A stretch of DNA of 64,000 bases from Rhizobium sp. BK313 (GTDB lineage: Bacteria > Pseudomonadota > Alphaproteobacteria > Rhizobiales > Rhizobiaceae): the NCBI RefSeq assembly GCF_014193655.1, contig NZ_JACHZQ010000002.1, positions 833,228 to 897,227 on the forward strand, written 5' to 3'. The notes under the pieces are model-generated. The model made no database searches. It had not been told where the DNA came from and saw nothing but the letters and a program-made list of their open reading frames with translations. Positions within the stretch are counted from its first letter, which is position 1. Every line of letters starts with the position of its first letter. Position numbers and translations under genes: made by a program. This document shows positions 61,359 to 64,000 of this stretch, one piece after another.

Positions 61359-61726
61359 CTCTTCAGCATATGCCAGGCCTCCAGTATGCGAAACGCGCCT
61401 CAGCCGGCTACGCAGTCACTGTCGAACTTGCAGACGTGCAGACCCAGTGCACAGCTCACAAGCAACTGACACGGCTTTCGCGGCAGCTAGACAGTCGCCA
61501 ACAAAACCCGCTGCTACGGTTGGGAACGGAAGCGACGGACTGGGGCATCGCTTCTTGGTGTGTGCGATGGCGGGTCGCTACCCTAGCCATTCGTTTCAAC
61601 CCAGCGATCGCACTAAACAGGCAATAAAATCTGTGGTCTCTGACATTCTCCGGCCGCGGATCGCCGATGACCGGTAAGTTCCGTCTCACACAGGCGATAT
61701 GAAGCCCGCCCAAGAAGTCTGGGATA
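61359..61726. other. Non-coding gap
   Basis: About 370 bp without a supported gene, between the operon-end hairpin and an EcfG-type promoter. No repeats or RNA gene identified. Confidence 0.45.
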
Positions 61727-61751
61727 GGAACTTTTGAAGGCTTCTGACGTT
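61727..61751 (+). promoter_or_regulatory. EcfG/RpoE2-type stress promoter
   Basis: GGAAC (61727-61731), exactly 16 bases, then CGTT (61748-61751). It is a full match to the general-stress ECF promoter of alphaproteobacteria. It stands 34 bp before the start of a small membrane protein with a strong ribosome-binding site. Confidence 0.75.
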
Positions 61752-61784
61752 TCAACCCTAGCTTTCTAACGAAGGAGCAAGCGC

Positions 61785-61964
61785 ATGGGTTTGATACTCT
61801 TGATTGTAGTCCTGGTCATTTTGTTTGGCGGTGGCGGTGGCTACTATGCCCATCGCTCATATGGCGGACGAGGCCTTGGCGGAGTGCTAGGTCTGATCAT
61901 CGCGATACTTGTGCTGGTTTGGCTGCTGGGTGGCCTGCACGGATTGGGGCCTGGGCCGGTTTAA
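61785..61964 (+). CDS. Small two-helix membrane protein, stress-type
   Basis: 59 residues: helix 1 MGLILLIVVLVILFGGGGGY, a glycine-rich loop YAHRSYGGRGLGG, and helix 2 VLGLIIAILVLVWLLGGLHG. It resembles the DUF3309-type or related tiny glycine-rich membrane proteins common in rhizobia. GAAGGAG lies 7 nt before the ATG, and a perfect EcfG promoter lies upstream, so induction in stationary phase or osmotic stress is likely. Confidence 0.8.
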   Translation: MGLILLIVVLVILFGGGGGYYAHRSYGGRGLGGVLGLIIAILVLVWLLGGLHGLGPGPV

Positions 61965-62052
61965 GCTCAAGCACCCACTCAAGAGAGACGGGAGCATGTG
62001 GCCTGCCACGCCATCCAGGCTTCATGGCGCAGTTCCGGCCCTGTGTTCCACC

Positions 62053-62964
62053 TCATCCTGCGGTGTCGCGCGCGCCCGTCAGCGAAACGCCGTTCAAATC
62101 CGCAATCACGTCTGAAAGGGCAGGCACGAAGGATTGGCCACGGCCAGATGCCACCGCCGATGCGAAGCTGTTGCGCACCGCCGCGCCGATTGGATTTGCA
62201 GCCTGAAGGGCCTGCGCAAGCGAGGCGAGGTAGGACATATCCTTCAAGGCGTTTGCCATGGCGAAACGCTGGGCGTTCTCGTTCCGGTTCAAAACGAAAT
62301 CGAAGAAGGCCTGATAGAAGCCGCAATCCATGCGGCTGCCGCGCAGCACGCTGTCGAAGACTTGCGGCGTAAGGTTCGCCTTTGCGGCAATCATCAGCGC
62401 CTCGGAATAGATTGCCGAATACCCCATCGAGACGAAATTGTTGAGGAGTTTCATCGTGTGCCCGGTTCCAGCCGCGCCGGTTTCGACGATACGTGCCGCG
62501 AAAGCCTCCAATATAGGCCGCGCCCGTGCTATTGCCTCAGGAGTACCGCCGGCCATGACGTCCAGTTTGCCCTCGGCTGCCTCCTTCGGCGTGCGCGCGA
62601 GTGGTGCGTCAACCAGCATGATTCCGGTCTGGGAAAGCTCCTCTGCGAGCTTGATGGTGATGGCGGGATTTGAGGTCGAACAGTCGATGAGGAGAAGCGG
62701 CTTTCCCGCCGCGAGGATACCTGTCGGGCCTGTGAGGAGCTGCTGGACCTGTTCTGATCCGGTGACGCAGAGCAGAATGACGTCGGACGCGAGCGCCAGT
62801 TCCTTTGGCGTGGTGACTTCAGTGGCGCCAAGTGCCCTCAGGCGCTCGACCGCCTCTCTCTTCTTATGTGCGACGACGGCCAGCGGCCATCCCTTGGCGA
62901 GCAGATTGGCCGCCATGCCCGACCCCATCGCGCCGAGACCGATAAACCCGATTTTCTCTTTCAT
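62053..62964 (-). CDS. 3-hydroxyisobutyrate-dehydrogenase-family oxidoreductase
   Basis: 303-residue beta-hydroxyacid dehydrogenase. The Rossmann motif is KIGFIGLGAMGSGMAANLLA, followed by ILLCVTGSEQVQQLL, the substrate motif MLVDAPLARTPKEAAEGKLD (family DAPVSGG region, here APLARTP) and the catalytic Lys in GHTMKLLNNFVSMG. APLARTP-type members act on L-threonate/D-erythronate-like or related sugar acids (LtnD group), which is an inference here. The start at 62964 follows GGGAGG. Divergent from a FadR-type regulator. Confidence 0.9.
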   Translation of the reverse strand: MKEKIGFIGLGAMGSGMAANLLAKGWPLAVVAHKKREAVERLRALGATEVTTPKELALASDVILLCVTGSEQVQQLLTGPTGILAAGKPLLLIDCSTSNPAITIKLAEELSQTGIMLVDAPLARTPKEAAEGKLDVMAGGTPEAIARARPILEAFAARIVETGAAGTGHTMKLLNNFVSMGYSAIYSEALMIAAKANLTPQVFDSVLRGSRMDCGFYQAFFDFVLNRNENAQRFAMANALKDMSYLASLAQALQAANPIGAAVRNSFASAVASGRGQSFVPALSDVIADLNGVSLTGARDTAG

Positions 62965-62989
62965 TCTTTCCTCCCGGTTCGTTACGGAT

Positions 62990-63006
62990 ATCCCGGCATG
63001 CGGGAT
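62990..63006. promoter_or_regulatory. Inverted repeat in divergent promoter
   Basis: ATCCCG (62990-62995) and CGGGAT (63001-63006) around five bases, in the 121-bp region between the dehydrogenase and the FadR-type gene. A likely operator of that regulator, though it does not fit the TnGTnnnACnA consensus. Confidence 0.4.
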
Positions 63007-63085
63007 TTTGCTTTTTCCCGTGCTATGGGGTAGCAACAAAGTCAGTCGTTGGCTGGCAGCCAGCGAAAATAAACTTCGAGGCAGC

Positions 63086-63832
63086 ATGAAGGACAGGGAC
63101 AACGCCGTTTTCAACACGATCCCGCAGACCCCTAATCTGCGGGCCGGGCTTGCCGATAATCTGATTGCCCAGATCGAGGCCGGTGACCTCAAGCCCGGCC
63201 AGCGGCTTCCCACGGAACAAGCGATCATGGAAGCGACCGGGGTCAGCCGGACTATCGTTCGTGAGGCGCTCGCCACGCTTCGCGCCAAAGGCCTTATCAC
63301 CACCCGGCAAGGCTTGGGTGCCTTCGTCTCGAACGATCCGACACCGCGCTCCTTTTCCATCATTCCGAATGATCTTGAGTCCATCGACGAGGTGTTGCGT
63401 GTCCTGGAGCTGCGCATCGGCATCGAATGTGAGGCAGCCGGCCTTGCGGCGTTGCGGCGCACGCCGGAGGACATTGAGCGTATACAAGACCGCCTCGACG
63501 CGCTGGATCGCGCGATTGAGGAGGGTGGCTACGGCGCGGAAGAGGATTTCGCCTTCCACCGGTCCATTCTGGTCGCGACCCAGAACTCCTACTATGGGCG
63601 GCTGTTCGATACCTTCGGCAATGCAATGGTGCCGCGCCAGTGGGCACGCCTCGACAAGATGACCGCGGCCGAGCGCGAGCGGCATACGGTGCGCATGCGC
63701 AAGGAACATCACGCGATCTTTTCCGCCATCCGTGACGGTAACGAAGCGGCGGCCCGCAAAGCGCTGCGCAATCATCTGTCCAAGAGCACGGCGCGCTTCG
63801 AAGAGCTCCGCGACGCAAACCTGCACAGGTGA
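63086..63832 (+). CDS. FadR-type GntR regulator (FCD domain)
   Basis: 248 residues. The winged helix is LIAQIEAGDLKPGQRLPTEQ, then AIMEATGVSRTIVREALATL, and the FCD domain has VLRVLELRIGIECEAAGLAA, EDFAFHRSILVATQNSYYGR and EHHAIFSAIRDGNEAAARKA. Divergent from the beta-hydroxyacid dehydrogenase and convergent with a LarA-like gene 4 bp away. The ligand is probably a hydroxy or sugar acid. Confidence 0.92.
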   Translation: MKDRDNAVFNTIPQTPNLRAGLADNLIAQIEAGDLKPGQRLPTEQAIMEATGVSRTIVREALATLRAKGLITTRQGLGAFVSNDPTPRSFSIIPNDLESIDEVLRVLELRIGIECEAAGLAALRRTPEDIERIQDRLDALDRAIEEGGYGAEEDFAFHRSILVATQNSYYGRLFDTFGNAMVPRQWARLDKMTAAERERHTVRMRKEHHAIFSAIRDGNEAAARKALRNHLSKSTARFEELRDANLHR

Positions 63833-63836
63833 TCGC

Positions 63837-64000
63837 TCAGGCGGCATAACGGGGAACGACATAGGGTCCCTCCGGAATGATGGCGACGGTGGGATCGCCG
63901 GATGTTGCGATGCTGCGGTCGATTGCTGCCTTGATATCGTCGATCATCGTAACACCGGTCAAGGTCCGGTCGTCGCCGGCAAGCCCAGTGGTATAGAGCT
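63837..64000 (-). CDS. LarA-like (DUF2088) protein, C-terminal end
   Basis: Only the last 54 codons are in the window: LYTTGLAGDDRTLTGVTMID, DIKAAIDRSIATSGDPTVAI and IPEGPYVVPRYAA. The ending IPEGPYVVP resembles the C-terminus of nickel-dependent lactate/hydroxyacid racemase (LarA) family proteins. A hydroxyacid racemase would fit the neighbouring hydroxyacid dehydrogenase. Identification from such a short stretch is tentative. Confidence 0.5.
   Translation of the reverse strand, partial: LYTTGLAGDDRTLTGVTMIDDIKAAIDRSIATSGDPTVAIIPEGPYVVPRYAA

Noticed and set aside
1..64000. CRISPR arrays, tRNA or rRNA genes, insertion sequences
   Set aside because: I looked for regular repeats, cloverleaf-like segments and transposase motifs by eye and found none I could support; a dedicated RNA search could still find a small RNA.

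Overview
The window reads as chromosome, chromid or megaplasmid sequence of a Rhizobiales alphaproteobacterium, most likely Rhizobium or a close relative. The reasons are high GC, dense divergent LysR/LacI/GntR-controlled catabolic cassettes, three sugar-type ABC importers, GGAAC-N16-CGTT-type (EcfG/RpoE2) promoters, FixJ-like response regulators, and a short second FtsZ without a C-terminal tail. I saw no rRNA, tRNA, CRISPR array or intact insertion sequence. The genus is inferred from gene content and was not tested by search.

Layout. (A) 1-5.7 kb: an ABC importer (binding protein, two permeases) runs leftwards from a LacI-type regulator, with an aldehyde dehydrogenase on the other side; the same ACGCAA/TTGCGT operator motif lies at both promoters. 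(B) 5.9-15.2 kb: four divergent regulator-enzyme units or neighbours: a BBE-type flavoenzyme with a GcvA-like LysR, an MttB-family methyltransferase with a LysR, a quinone-reductase-like MDR enzyme with a LysR, plus an SRPBCC protein and an MFS exporter. (C) 15.5-26.2 kb: an APH-type kinase translationally coupled to a class-III PLP enzyme, a ROK regulator, a SIS-domain protein, an acetylglucosamine-kinase-like protein, a full ABC sugar importer and an SDR. This looks like aminoalcohol and amino-sugar catabolism. (D) 26.3-31.7 kb: a DnaE2 remnant beside an SRAP (YedK) gene, small rhizobial proteins, and a SoxR regulator facing a SoxR-type promoter that drives an SDR plus a divergent QueA-like protein.

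(E) 31.8-36.7 kb: a 1069-residue MASE1-PAS4 histidine kinase and three response regulators, all overlapping or nearly abutting. (F) 37.3-41.4 kb: an AttEFGH-like export module (ABC ATPase, FtsX-type permease, secreted AttH/CrtC-like protein). (G) 41.7-50.2 kb: a patchwork of small proteins, GNAT acetyltransferases (one a pseudogene), a methyltransferase, a GFA-family enzyme, a P-loop kinase-like protein, the short FtsZ and an LprI-domain protein. (H) 50.3-61.3 kb: a GMC oxidoreductase, a ribose-type ABC importer, glyoxalase, FAD-linked oxidase, FadR-type regulator, SDR and FAH-family hydrolase. The last two fit the end of a non-phosphorylative deoxy-sugar (L-fucose/L-rhamnose type) pathway giving pyruvate plus lactate. 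(I) 61.8-64 kb: a stress-promoter small membrane protein, a 3-hydroxyisobutyrate-dehydrogenase-family enzyme with a divergent FadR-type regulator, and the end of a LarA-like gene.

The best candidate for an undescribed system is the SoxR / SDR / QueA-like unit at 28.1-30.4 kb. A 16-bp perfect palindrome equal to the core of the classical soxbox sits inside a 19-bp promoter spacer in front of a translationally coupled SDR and SAM:tRNA-ribosyltransferase-isomerase paralogue. To my knowledge that enzyme type is not a recognised SoxR target.
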